From Takakia lepidozioides (lineage: Eukaryota; Streptophyta; Takakiopsida; Takakiales; Takakiaceae), in the NCBI GenBank assembly GCA_030704615.1, contig CM060734.1, positions 51,352,042-51,416,041 on the forward strand: a DNA stretch of 64,000 nucleotides, in the 5' to 3' direction. Each line of letters starts with the position of its first letter. The stretch's first letter is position 1. Under the pieces are notes generated by a model, which ran no database searches, had not been told where the DNA came from, and saw only the letters and a list, made by a program, of their open reading frames with translations. Below, piece by piece: positions 47,296 through 58,107 of this stretch. A program made the translations under genes and the position numbers.

Positions 47296-50200
47296 ATGCG
47301 TACCATGTCTCCCACCTCAGACGTGGTACCACTGTACTCCCCTCTACAAGCCGAGTACCTGAGCGCCGTGGCCGACGACAATGGCCTGGCCGTTGTTGAG
47401 GAGGATTTGATTTGCATAACATTCCGCTTTGAGCCAGGGACCGTCCATGTGGTCAGAGAGGTGTACGACAGTAGTGGGAAGGTCGAGGGAACGCAGGTTC
47501 AGAAGCCGCATAAACGGGATGGTCGAAGAGAGTGGAGAGTTCCACCCGCCAAGTACCGCGTTCATGGAGATCAGAGACGCCTTTCATCGGACACTATACT
47601 CACGCCCGGAACAGCAGCTTCGGTGGCGCAGGCGCCAAAGTCGGTCCCCATCAAGACAGAAGAAACTACCTCCACGACATTTGTCGAGCTCTCGGACAGT
47701 TCGGAAGACGATGTCACGGAGGTCCCTCTTCCTACGAACCCTCCTATACTGGTAGACCCCAATGTCCAGGAGATCATTAGTGTCATTCCCAAGTTGCAGT
47801 CGTTGAGAGGATTGCCAGGATGCAAGAGCGATGTGAGAGGCATTGTTTGGGAAACACAGCGGATCCAAAGAGCAAAATTTCTACCCCCTTACTTTAATGG
47901 AGACATCGTTTTTGAACTGCCACCTCCGACGTCATGTGGAGGTTTGGCTGGACTCATGGCGGGCATGGACAAGAAACACGATGGACACCCATGGTGTCGG
48001 ACTAAAACTTCCAATATCTGTAATCCGCATGGCCTGAAGTTTCGGAGATCCATTTGCGCTGGGCACTTGCATTGTGCAAATTCGGATTGCCAGCATTTCC
48101 AGATGGCCGGTGTGGCAAATGAGACGGAGTGGGAAGGAGTCTGCGACAACCCATTTCAAGTAGGGTGTGCTCCTCCAAAGAGCAGTTCCGTCGTTTGCAA
48201 GTTTTGCAAAGTCGTGCCACAATGCATGGCGGAATGCAATGCACGGATGTACTACGTGTTGCACCGTATCAACCACGTCACACGGGCTTGTATCCATTTT
48301 GGCACCCATGCCCATCCAGTGTCGCGAGGAGATTGCAGGGAGAGTATTGAGACAGTGCGTTCGCTGCTTCAGCAAGAATTTCAAAATGCTCCCACTGCAT
48401 CACCATCAACCATTGCTATGGCAGCAAGCAAAGACTTCATGCACAAACATCTGTTGGGGGAGTCAGACGAGACAACGACTAAGTTTGATAGTGCATCGCT
48501 TGACTTTGTGATGGACCATTTCTCAACATTGGCTTCTCCAAATGCTCGTTATCAAATCAACGTCCTTAGGACTGGGACAGGCAACAAAGGATACGTAGAT
48601 ATCATCCTAGAATTGAAGCGCAGAAGTCGATACGACTTCATCCAGGACAGTGTTTTCCCAGGACAGGGGTTCCAAAAAGTATACTTGTTCAAGATGTCCA
48701 CTGTTGCGGAGGGTTCTGGAGTTAGCTTGGTGCGTAGAATGCAGGCCGGGGGTGATCTTCATAAGTCCTAGGTAATGTTTGATCACGTGAAGCGCGTGAA
48801 GGATTGGACGACCATGGCCTGTCATGTGTATGATCCTACGTACCAGCGAGTTATGACTATTGTTGTTTATGACATGCAGTCGGAGGACACAGAGTCCCAA
48901 ATTCTTATGTGGAAGGCTCTACTTAACGTCATGAGAGTTCATGGTTTGCCAGATGCAAATTTCACAGGGTTCATGGCAGACGGCGCACAAGCTAATTGGA
49001 ATGTTGTGCGGACTGTGTTTGGCTCTGGTGACCCGAAAATACCAATGCAAGGCCGGGAACGCACTTGCCTCTTTCATTGGACCCAGTCCCTTCGTCGGCA
49101 CACAAAAAATTCCATAAAATTGGAGTTGCAAGAGGAGCACCTGTGACTATGCCGTCTATACAAAGATGCCACCACAGAAAGGGAAGCAAATGCCATGTTT
49201 CAGACTATCAGAGCATGGTGGTACTCCTCTGAGGCGGCGAGTCTGGAGGGGATCAAAGAGCTAGAAGACTGGTTGGGCTTTTGGCACTTCAGATACAGAC
49301 AGTGGGGTGCCTTCATGACCGCTGTAAGTTAGACTCATACTACCATGATTTTCAATTCTTCTTATATATATGGGGGTGTGCACCAGCGGCCTTGTTGTCC
49401 AGTCCAGTCCAGTTGAATGTTGCTCCACATAACAGTGGCATGTGTATGGCATTTACCTGCAGAATATGTCACTGGAAGACATTACGAATATGTCATCCTG
49501 CAATCTCGCGGAGACTATTCATAGTATGTGGATGGCGCAATCCGGTAAGAACGGCCGGAACCTTTACGTTGCAACTGCAGATGACCTTATCCGCGCTCTT
49601 TCGCAACAAACAAAGTACCGAGACTTTCTCAGGGGACGGGGTGCTGGTAAGGGGCCGGACAGGGCAGAGTTGCTGCTCAGGGCTGCTAACAGATGCAAGC
49701 ATCCTGCAAAAATGGCGCGGGCTGTTAACGAGTACACGATTGGAACACCTTTGCAGTCCAGGCTCCCACATCTGGAAGATGATGAGAGATTCGGATCATG
49801 CAAGCGCAAACTAGACACCCCTCCAGAATCGGCTGGTGACTCCCATCGGCATGATAGAGACAATTTCTCCATACCTTGTGTGCTTGTGCCACCCAATTTC
49901 GGATGTATTTCTCCATCTGTGGATGCGGGTTCTTCTGCAGATTTCGATGCAACATATGCGACAGCTCCGGCACGGGGAGAAGGACGGATGCTGCTGCCGG
50001 TTGAGGAGACCGATTGTGGTGATGCAATGTGGCACATAGAACAGACTCCGAAAGGATCGAAAGTTAGTTGTTCTGCTATCAGGGCACTGTCTTTTGTGAA
50101 GTGCACAACTAAAATTTGCAAAGGCGCTGGCGGGACTCCAGCACCGACATTCACAGGTTTGTTCAAATATTACTCAGCGCGGGAGTCTAGACCTCACAAG

Positions 50201-50843
50201 TTCTGGTTCTGCCCCGATGACATTCAGCGTTGTGTGATGGGGACTTGTCGGGATTCAGTCATCAGCAAGCCTACCATCCCTGTCGTCTGGCCAGTCAAGA
50301 TCGGAACATCTCTCTCCAAACAAGAGATAGACATGCTGGAGGATGCTGGGTTTTTGACTTCCAAGAGGCCCAACAATCCTAACACCAACATTATGTCGTG
50401 GTATGTCATCCGCATTCCGTACACGTCCACCACATGGGAACGACTGGCCAACGAAAAGGAATGGAAAACCGGTTCGTCATGTTGAGGCAGGTGCAGATAA
50501 CCAGTGCAAAATTGAGTCTGCGAGAACCCTGCAGTGTCAGGTTACCCAAATTGTTAATGTCCCCCCTCGAGGCTATGGGCGGGTGTACAGTATGGTGACT
50601 TCGGGATTGGTTCTTCATGATAGGACTTATGACATTACTATTGGGAATTTTCCTAATTGCACATGCCCGGACTTCGACAACACGATAAACAGCTCCATTG
50701 GAAAGAGAGGTAAATTTGTCCCATGCAAACATCTTTACTACATCTACATTCACAGGATGTTTTGTGATCCTCAACGAGACACGTTCACCAATGCACAATG
50801 GGTCCCAGTGACGTTCAAACACTTCTGCAGAGAGATAGGGTAG
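47296..50843 (+). pseudogene. MULE transposase with SWIM zinc finger, disrupted
   Basis: The start is MRTMSPTSDVV. An N-terminal Cys/His region (ICNPHGLKFRRSICAGHLHC, then ANSDCQHF) resembles the DNA-binding zinc modules of MULEs. The catalytic core follows: MFDHVKRVKDWTTMACHVYD, NFTGFMADGAQANW with the second aspartate, and the CLFHW motif expected between the second D and the E. The C terminus is a SWIM finger (FPNCTCPDF, then PCKHLYYI; CxC...CxH). In-frame TAG at 48769-48771 and TGA at 49144-49146 interrupt it. A probable intron lies at about 49325-49462 and the frame changes near 50465. So the copy is inactive as it stands, unless assembly errors explain the breaks. The strand is opposite to the surrounding gag gene. 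Confidence 0.85.
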
Positions 50844-50904
50844 TTGACATCTGACGTGTTTTGTGGGAGTTCTGTATGTGTCAATGACTCCACTTTACTG
50901 AATT

Positions 50905-51840
50905 AATTTGATATGCTCCACTATCGCGAGTTCACCAATGTTTCTTAATTTGTCCACTATTAGAATTGAGACCGTCACTCTTCATGGATCCACTTTGATG
51001 TAAACCCAAACCTTTCCCCATTTTTGGGCTTTTATGTATTTATTTTATTTTATTTTATTTTTGTCTCTTATCGTATTTGGTAAAATTCCCATGTCTAAAC
51101 AAGGCATGGGATTAAGATGTCGTTGATGACATCTTAATTCGTGCTTCCTGAGCAGGATTACAGCTCCCCCCTATGGTTCTCTCCAGCCAATCTAATTTTA
51201 TATGCTCCACTATCGCGAGTTCACCAATGTTTTAATAGATCCACTAATGCAGTCAGTCTTCGTGGATCCACTTTGTTCAAGTAAACCCATCCCTTTCTCC
51301 ATTTTGGGGCTTATATATATATATATTGTGATTTATCTTGTTTGGTGAAATTCCCATTTTCAAAGTGGGCAGATGATTAAGATGTCATTGACGACATCTT
51401 AATTCGTCATTCCCTGAGGAGGGTTACAACTCCCCCCTATGGTTTTTTCCAGGCCAGATTTATTTTCTTGCAACGATTTTCATGGGTTCATTTCTCATGC
51501 TGAGCATGCGATTTAAGATGTCGTTGACAACACCTTAATGCTTGGTGCATGCGTTTACTGATCCCTCACGAGACATTCATGGATCCACTTTGTTCAAGTA
51601 AACCCAAGCCTATCTCCATTTTTGGGCTTACATATATATAGGGCAGGGGATTAAGATGTCGTTGACGACATCTTAATTCGTCATCCCTGAGCACAGTTTC
51701 AACTCCCCCTATGGTTTTTTCCAGGCCACATTTTTCTTCTTGCAACGATTTTCATGGGTTCATTTCTCATGCTGAGCATGCGATTTAAGATGTCGTTGAC
51801 GACACCTTAATGCTTGGTGCATGCGCTTGCTGATCCCACA
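50905..51840. repeat. Right-arm repeat array with five palindromes
   Basis: About three degenerate units of 270-350 bp share CTATCGCGAGTTCACCAATG, CGTGGATCCACTTTG, TTCAAGTAAACCCA and CTATGGTTTTTTCCAGGCCA. The palindromes (arms TTAAGATGTCGT and ACGACATCTTAA around TG) lie at 51112-51137, 51377-51402, 51513-51538, 51651-51676 and 51785-51810. The third and fifth belong to a subtype flanked by GAGCATGCGAT and TGCTTGGTGCATGCG. Confidence 0.85.
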
Positions 51841-52180
51841 GGAGACATGCTCATACAGTCCTCCATAGTCCCCTCATCTGGACAACTTCTCATCCGTGCT
51901 TCATCCAACGTTCATCCATTACACTTTTACGTCCATCCCAAATCCATTCATCCGTGAATGTATCATCGTGCATTCGTGCCACTTTGTCGTCATGGAGTTT
52001 GTCTGTCTTCGATCCGATGGAGCGGAGACTACGTCTTTGCAGTGAAGTTGGCGTCCACGGAAATAGGCCCACTTGTCCCCACGGTTTTGGGGTCCGCAAG
52101 CGAAATCTGCTCACGCTTCGGGGAATCTGCTCACGAATCCAGGAATCTGCTCACAGGTTTTGCTCACGGCTTTGCTGCCC
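51841..52180. other. Junction between MULE arm and gag gene
   Basis: It has ATCCATTCATCCGT-type short repeats, then four close copies of CTGCTCAC (about 52108-52165), e.g. AATCTGCTCACG. Pol of the gag-bearing element is absent where it would be expected. Confidence 0.5.
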
Positions 52181-53179
52181 TCAACAGTGAGCTGGCAGCG
52201 GCATAGGTGTTCGGTTTCTGGGCAATCTGACCTCATTCACATCATTCTCCCTCATCAAGGCAGTCATTTCTACCAGAACTTCATCTTCATCCTCACAATA
52301 GACTTCCACAAAGTGAGTTCCAGGAGTACTTGCACCTTCTTGCTCCATCTTTCGTTTGCATGTACTCTCAATGTGCCCCAACATTTCGCAGAAAGAGCAT
52401 CTAACTCCACACATCTTTGTCCGGTGGCCAGGCCTGTGGCATTTTCCACAAGTCATCTGCGCCCTCCCCGTAGGACATGTGGCCGCTATGTGTCCCTTTT
52501 GACCGCAATTGTTGCAGGTTCGCACGTCTCGAGTACTCATCATTCTACTCGATGAGGCTTCTCCAACTACAGGTCCCTTGGCAAAGTACCTCTGCAATGT
52601 GCTCGTGAGGTCATCAAGTCTGCTGTCCAAAGGGTTGATGTGAAAGGCGTCTTGCAGCTCTTCACCATCCAGAGGTTCAAGTGGAGTTTCACCCAACTTT
52701 CCAAGACCTCTTTCTATTTCTATTGCCATTTCCAGTGCCTCCTCTATGTCATGAAATCGCCTGCCTAACATGGCCGTCATGATTTCTGGCCTTAGCCCTC
52801 CTACAAAGCATCGGCACTGCTCAAGATCGGGAATTCCCCCTTTCAGAAACAGACGACTCAGCTTGTCAAAGTAGGCTTGAACCCTCTGCCTATTTTCCTG
52901 CTTGATCGCATCTAGCCTCATTTTTACTTCTGCCATGTCTACAGTACCAAACTTGGTTGTGATAGCAGCTTGAAAGTCAGGCCAGTTGTCTGGCCGCGGA
53001 TTCTGCTTTCGAAACCACTCGTCAGTTTTAGACCTAAGGTTCAATCTAGCTACTTTGAACATCTTACCGGGTGTCAGGTCTTGGACATCTCCAAACATTT
53101 GTATTCTGTCTACCCAATCATGCACGTCCTCATTTTCTCTACCAAAGAAGGGAGCATCAACACCAGCAGGGCTGGTCAT
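52181..53179 (-). CDS. LTR-retrotransposon Gag with three zinc knuckles
   Basis: A 332-aa structural protein of a plant LTR retrotransposon that packages the element's RNA. It starts at ATG 53179 (MTSPAGVDAPFFGRENEDVH). The Retrotrans_gag core has WVDRIQMF, DEWFRKQNPRPDNWPDFQAA, VQAYFDKLSRLFLKGGIPD and FVGGLRPEI. It is followed by three CCHC knuckles: CNNCGQKGHIAATC, CGKCHRPGHRTKMC, CSFCEMLGHIESTC. The frame is intact. No protease, RT or integrase follows; the DNA downstream is the MULE. Upstream lie a 103-aa frame and then the primer-binding site and right long repeat. Confidence 0.88.
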   Translation of the reverse strand: MTSPAGVDAPFFGRENEDVHDWVDRIQMFGDVQDLTPGKMFKVARLNLRSKTDEWFRKQNPRPDNWPDFQAAITTKFGTVDMAEVKMRLDAIKQENRQRVQAYFDKLSRLFLKGGIPDLEQCRCFVGGLRPEIMTAMLGRRFHDIEEALEMAIEIERGLGKLGETPLEPLDGEELQDAFHINPLDSRLDDLTSTLQRYFAKGPVVGEASSSRMMSTRDVRTCNNCGQKGHIAATCPTGRAQMTCGKCHRPGHRTKMCGVRCSFCEMLGHIESTCKRKMEQEGASTPGTHFVEVYCEDEDEVLVEMTALMRENDVNEVRLPRNRTPMPLPAHC

Positions 53180-53259
53180 GATTATCCTTCTTATAAGACT
53201 TAGGCAACTTCTTTAGACCTCAATAGTGCAGATTTCAGCAAACAGCAACGGTGACAGCC

Positions 53260-53571
53260 CTAATTTTGCCCCCTGTACCACTCCCACTGCCCATTTCTAA
53301 GCATCTCAACTCTTCCACCCCAAGTCACCTCCCTCGCCATGGTATTTATCTTTTCCCATCTCCCTGTTTCTCTCACCCAAAGTGCAATGGTACTTCTGCC
53401 CCCGGCATGGATAACTCTTAGGCATAGATCACCATCATACAATCTCCACGAAGGATTGAAGAAGTAGAGCCTAGGTTCAGAATGCACATTTCCACCACGC
53501 TGGCTAAAACAGATCAAGACGTCTCTAATGGCTGGTTCGTCTGGGATCAGGGTACGATCACGTCCAGCCAT
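53260..53571 (-). CDS. Small ORF between primer-binding site and gag
   Basis: A 103-aa open frame from the ATG at 53571 (MAGRDRTLIPDEPAIRDVLI), rich in Trp and Arg toward its end. It lies in the leader of the gag-bearing element, upstream of gag and in the same orientation. It has no recognisable domain. It may be a separate leader ORF or a displaced gag N terminus. Confidence 0.4.
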   Translation of the reverse strand: MAGRDRTLIPDEPAIRDVLICFSQRGGNVHSEPRLYFFNPSWRLYDGDLCLRVIHAGGRSTIALWVRETGRWEKINTMAREVTWGGRVEMLRNGQWEWYRGQN

Positions 53572-53631
53572 AGAGAAACATCACACACAGAGCACACAGC
53601 CTCAAACAAAAATATCTAAGTCTTCAAGACG

Positions 53632-53645
53632 ACAAGCTCTGATAC
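53632..53645 (-). other. Primer-binding site of the gag-bearing LTR element
   Basis: The minus strand reads GTATCAGAGC next to the right long repeat, matching the initiator tRNA-Met type site (TGGTATCAGAGC) with one or two differences at its start. Confidence 0.65.
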
Positions 53646-54516
53646 AAAAAGAGGGCCCCCATCTTTACCCTAACTATCTATACTGCACAGTCAGAGTTGT
53701 AACCAAATTACACACCACAACCGCCGCAGCGGAAGAGAAGACAGTCATGGCGCGCTCCCGTTGATCTCATGAAGAGTGGTGATTGCATGTGTTCATGTGA
53801 TTCTCTCTGTACACAACTAATCATCCACAGCGTGAGTATGCCCGTGAGGGTTACCAAATACAAGCATTTGTTATGGCTGCAACACCTTTGAATTTGTTTG
53901 ATCAAGCTGTGCAGTAGCTTACCCGGCCCCTCTCCTCCTCTTATCTTTTCTCCTCACTCTTATGTTCTTTCTGAGAACCATCACAGGGCTGGTTCACATT
54001 CCCTGTTTAACCATGTAGCCTAAGTGGCCTTATCATCTCTGGAGTTGATCTTATTTGTGCACTCAAGCTCACCATCTACTCTGTTTTCTTTCAGCTCACT
54101 TTGCATAGAAGAGATGATACTGACACACCCACCAGCTACCTATGGAGTCATCATGAGCTCTTAAACATTCTGCCACCATCACTAACTTTTCGGCTTCACC
54201 GTTCCCCTTTTCTTGGACTATCTCTCATCCCCAAATTGCAAGTTCCATGGACATGAATGGATATAGAACTACTCAAGCTGACTGTGGTTTGTGCAATCCA
54301 ATGTGCAAGGCAGGGTATGATTACGCTCGACAGAAATCTGGTCATTTCTTTCTGTTACAACCGCATCTCTTAAGGCCTACTTCATCTCACTCAGGCAGCG
54401 GGCTATCCCACTACTTTGCTCCAGACTATAGATTCCATGGACCTGACAGGGCAACACCACTCCAGTCTGTAATTTCACTCACCTAACCATATACATGGTA
54501 CCACGGAAATCTGACA
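53646..54516 (-). repeat. Long direct repeat (putative 5' LTR), right copy
   Basis: Matches 45228-46156; both copies end ATCTGACA on the plus strand (TGTCAGAT in element sense). The shared interior includes GAGTTGTAACCAAATTACAC, TTTTCTCCTCACTCTTATGT and GGTACCACGGAAATCTGACA. The adjoining primer-binding site supports the LTR reading. Confidence 0.8.
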
Positions 54517-55714
54517 TTCCATTTGCTACAACAAAATCAAAGTTGCAATTTCTCTCTAGGGTTTCATGACAAGAACAACAAGATCTCCCGAAGCGATAGA
54601 TGACACTTCAACTTCTTTACTGCCAATCAAATTCAACAGCCTGATTCAGATGAACATCCCAACAGCCACCATATTTCACCCACAACCTACTTGCCCATTG
54701 CATCCTACCTCACCCTCCAACTGGCTTTGCTCAATCCTTCACCTTCACTGCTTTCAGTCTCCCAATCACCCCAAAAACCTGCCATTCCACCTGCCTCGCA
54801 ACCGCTTATATGCCTTTCTCCATCCCCTCCGGTGATGATCGCCCCGTCCCCTCTGGCAGGTTTTACAGACTGTCTTCATAACGCCGATGCTCTCCTATCT
54901 TGGCCCTTAGATTCTCTCTCAGACGCAGATCCTCCTCTGCTTTTCTAATCGAGCACTCCAGGCATCAAAGCCTCCTGCAATTTCTAGATCTGCCATCATT
55001 CCCATATCACAAACGCTGCTCACGAGATTGCATGGACCCCCTAAATGACAAATGTTTATGCATAAAAGACTCAATGCTGCTCCACAGATTTCACAAGCCG
55101 TATCTGAATCACAGCAGTAGCTCTTCATCGCAAACCACTTTTTGATGCACATGTCTCCACGAGCCACCTATGCTGTTATGAAACTAGGGCAGATGAATGA
55201 TATCGACTACATCATCAGAGATGCACCAAAAATCTTCCCACTACACTGTCCCTGTCCTCTAGGAAGCCTATTGCCATTGGGTGGACTTGATACGGAAGTA
55301 CGTAAATGTCTCTGCGACTAAATGCTGGCCTTGTGACCCCATGTCTTTGTTGTTTTGACCAAAGCACTTTGCTTCAGGTAAGGTAGTGCATTGGTTTAGT
55401 TGGAGAGTTTGGGGCCTCTCCCTCTTTAGAATATGCGTATGCGGGCCCTTCAGATCATCATCAGTGGTAATGCACTCACTGCCAACCCACAAGAAAATAA
55501 AGGAGGGAGGCAGGGAAGGAGGGGGTTGTAGCCTAGATTAAAGCTAGGCTTTCAGTGGACAATGAAAAGCACTGAATTGAATTATGGCAGTTTCTATCCT
55601 CCATGAAATAGGTATCCAAGATGCAAACTTTCCTGTGGGGGTGAAACTACTGCACGTTTGTTGCAAAAGGGGTATTTGTAATGCAATGACCTGTACAAGT
55701 AATGGAAGAGTTCC
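54517..55714. other. Unassigned DNA between right LTR and uL15m
   Basis: A proline/serine-rich plus frame (54691-54948) and a cysteine-rich minus frame (54919-55167) overlap; neither is recognised. A hairpin AGCCTAG/CTAGGCT lies near 55530-55551. Confidence 0.35.
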
Positions 55715-57914
55715 TTATGCAGCTGATGATACAGAGGAAGACTCACTGGGCTCTGAAACGGGAACAGGGGTGACCGAAACAGGCAAGCGACCAACCCCAT
55801 CCACTATAGCTCGTAACTTTGGAGGTGGTCGGGCAGGTCGAGGTAGCAGACGGCCCTTTTTCTCAAACCATTCGGGGGTGAGTAATGCTCTTAGCCCAAG
55901 CTCATTATAGTGCACTTTTCTTACACTCCCACCTGCAGCATCAATTGCTGCCTTGGCTCGTTCTGACACTCGGCTGACCTGCAACCCCCTCTATGCATTT
56001 CAGTAACCCACTGAAGGTCCCTAATACCAGCAAAACTGCTTATCAGATATGAGCAATGAGCACTTATTTCATTTATGCTACTCTTTGAAAGATAGAAGGT
56101 GCTGCTTTAAGTGTCCTGTATTGGGCTGTGATAATCACAGTGGCTAAGATGTGGCTCTGATTTCTTATGAGGTCAAGATGACACAATGAAATCTCTCACA
56201 CATCAGAAACACACCACCATCTTACAACTTGTCCTAATAATTACATCTCACACTCAGTAGATCTGCAAGCAAACCTTGCTTGTCCAGATGTAACAAGTCA
56301 TGGTCTCACCTCAATGTTAAGAGGCATAGAAAATTTCTCAGCACCTCGTCCAAGCAGCTTCACACCATCCTTTACCTTCTTCCCTACTACACCTGCATCC
56401 TGCCAACCTTTCATCCTTAAGGCTAAACAGTCAATCCTTGTAGCTAACAAATGACTAAAGGCTTCTTTGCCGTTCTTGCCTACGAAAAGACATGTAACTA
56501 CTACTCCGAAAAGGAAGGCAAGGAGGACAGTAGCTAAGCTCTGCCAGGATAAAACTGAAGATGAATGCTGAGGGTCAAACTTTCAAACACTTTGGCCTGT
56601 TCAAGTTGACAGTGACTTGGAAGGACCCTACAAGCAAATTGTTCAGTCCATGATTTTGGGGCATTCTCTCAATCTGAAACACATAGCAACACCCTCATGG
56701 TATTACCACTGGGATTTCATTGCCAGTATAGCGAAGGTGTATGGAACCTTGACTTCTCCAGAGGTTGCATATTCTTAGGGTACTTTCTGACATAAAGGCA
56801 TGCAGAAGAGGACAAAGATCTGAATCATCACTGATGGTGCTATTCCAGGAGATCTAGAATCACAATTCACATTTGAAAATATACTAAGGAACATGCGTTT
56901 TATACTTGAAATGGACAACTGAGAGACAAAGTGCAAAAACCCAAAAGTTCCTGTGAGTAATCACATTGGCTGAGTAACTCGCAGCCACCCCAAAAAGCAA
57001 GAATGACCAGGAGAAACAGAGGAGAAGGCTCATGAAGATCCTCCATCCCACCCTGAAAAAGGCCTCAAGCACGTACTTTCAAAGTCTTCATGGTGATGAG
57101 TTGAGAGGTATCAATGCGACCCTTGTTTGCCAGCTCTGCAATCGTGCTCAGGTTCACCCCCTGCACAATGCAATCTGGTCAGAAAATCCTGAAAAAGTTC
57201 AAAACATCTTTATGAGCTCCCAGAATCAGACATGGCTGCCAGTCCTTGATGCAGACCGTACTCATTAGACTTTGCTTGCTGCAGCATTGAAGGCACAGAC
57301 CCAAAGCCAAGTTGAGATGGAGCAGAAATGGGCGCAAAGGGGATGGGAGGGGAGATGATGGGCGTCACTAGACTGGCACGAGGCTTGCCTCCATAGTGGA
57401 ACTGACCAGAATACAAAGTCGATTCTGGCCTTCCAAATTGCTCTCGAAAGCTTTACACTCTAGCATCTGAAAGTGAAATCAACTCAAACTACTAGGTTGA
57501 ATGAGACGTGCCTGGAAGGAACTTCCAAAGACATTGGTGAATCCCCTCTTAGGAATGCGCAAACGCAGTGGTGTTTGGCCTCCCTCAAACCCTAGGCGAG
57601 GGTTTCGACCATTACGAGCTTTCTGACCTTTATGCCCACGGCCGGCTGTCTTACCCCTACCTAGAGCCAATGCCTCTTCCCAGCCTCGTCTTCTGATGCC
57701 TAGATCCCGGATTGTCGCGTAGTGTATTGAGTACAAGAAATCCGCCGGGGGGCAAACCCCGCTCTGTCACTCCCCCTTTTGCGTGTACCCCTAAGCTTTC
57801 AGACACTGGTCGAGCCTTTGAAGCCCCCTCAGCTGCACCGGTACTGAATGCAGTTGCACCTTGCGCTACTGTTCGTGAAAATGCGGCCAAACTCAACTTC
57901 CCCAGCCGCTTCAT
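55715..57914 (-). CDS. MRPL15: Mitochondrial ribosomal protein uL15m, 4 exons, one frame break
   Basis: A large-subunit mitoribosomal protein. Exons, minus strand: 57512-57914, 57077-57160, 56310-56399, 55715-55978; about 279 aa. The start [20 protein letters not shown] is a mitochondrial presequence. The signature follows: [59 protein letters not shown]. Exon 2 is [20 protein letters not shown]; exon 3 gives [15 protein letters not shown]. Exon 4 is [20 protein letters not shown], then [20 protein letters not shown]. The GRGIGS and GRGKT blocks are in different frames: one net extra base near 57662 separates them. The exon 1 donor is GC (TTCCAG/GCACGT) rather than GT. All other exons are intact and in phase. 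Whether the shift is a sequencing error or a real lesion is open. Confidence 0.85.
57210..57416 (-). other. Open Pro/Ser-rich frame within uL15m intron 1
   Basis: An open minus frame ([20 protein letters not shown]) of coding-like composition lies in the intron between exons 1 and 2. It could be an alternative exon or captured fragment. I do not recognise it. Confidence 0.2.
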
Positions 57915-58094
57915 CCCTGGACTTGCTCGTCTCCCCCACCTCGCTGTAGCTCCCTATTATTCCAAAGGAGGGCACAAGACTGTAGTTTCCTTAGTCCAGT
58001 CAATCACAAATGCACGTCTCTCTCCAACTGCGCCCACACACGCGGGTGTGTAGACCATCCCGCTCACAATCGTCTTCCTCCCACCCAGCTCCCC

Positions 58095-58107
58095 AAACCC
58101 TAACCCT
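58095..58107 (-). promoter_or_regulatory. Telo-box upstream of uL15m
   Basis: AAACCCTAACCCT lies about 180 bp upstream of the uL15m ATG. Telo-boxes are characteristic of plant ribosomal-protein promoters. Confidence 0.55.

Larger units (their letters stand above)
46157..51840 (+). mobile_element. Mutator-like (MULE) element with palindromic terminal regions
   Basis: A decayed MULE transposase (47296-50843) is flanked by copies of a 26-bp palindrome: one at 46169-46194 with CA at its centre, five at 51112-51810 with TG at the centre (inverse orientation). I therefore read them as terminal/subterminal inverted repeats. The element lies between the left long repeat and the gag gene of a retrotransposon of opposite polarity. 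Exact ends and a 9-bp target duplication were not resolved. Confidence 0.55.

Noticed and set aside
47532-48511. Overlapping frames on both strands across the MULE
   Set aside because: They are shadows of the transposase frame, which alone shows zinc and catalytic motifs.
54566-55167. A gene between the right LTR and uL15m
   Set aside because: Both strands have short open frames, but no start-splice-stop model or known motif emerges.
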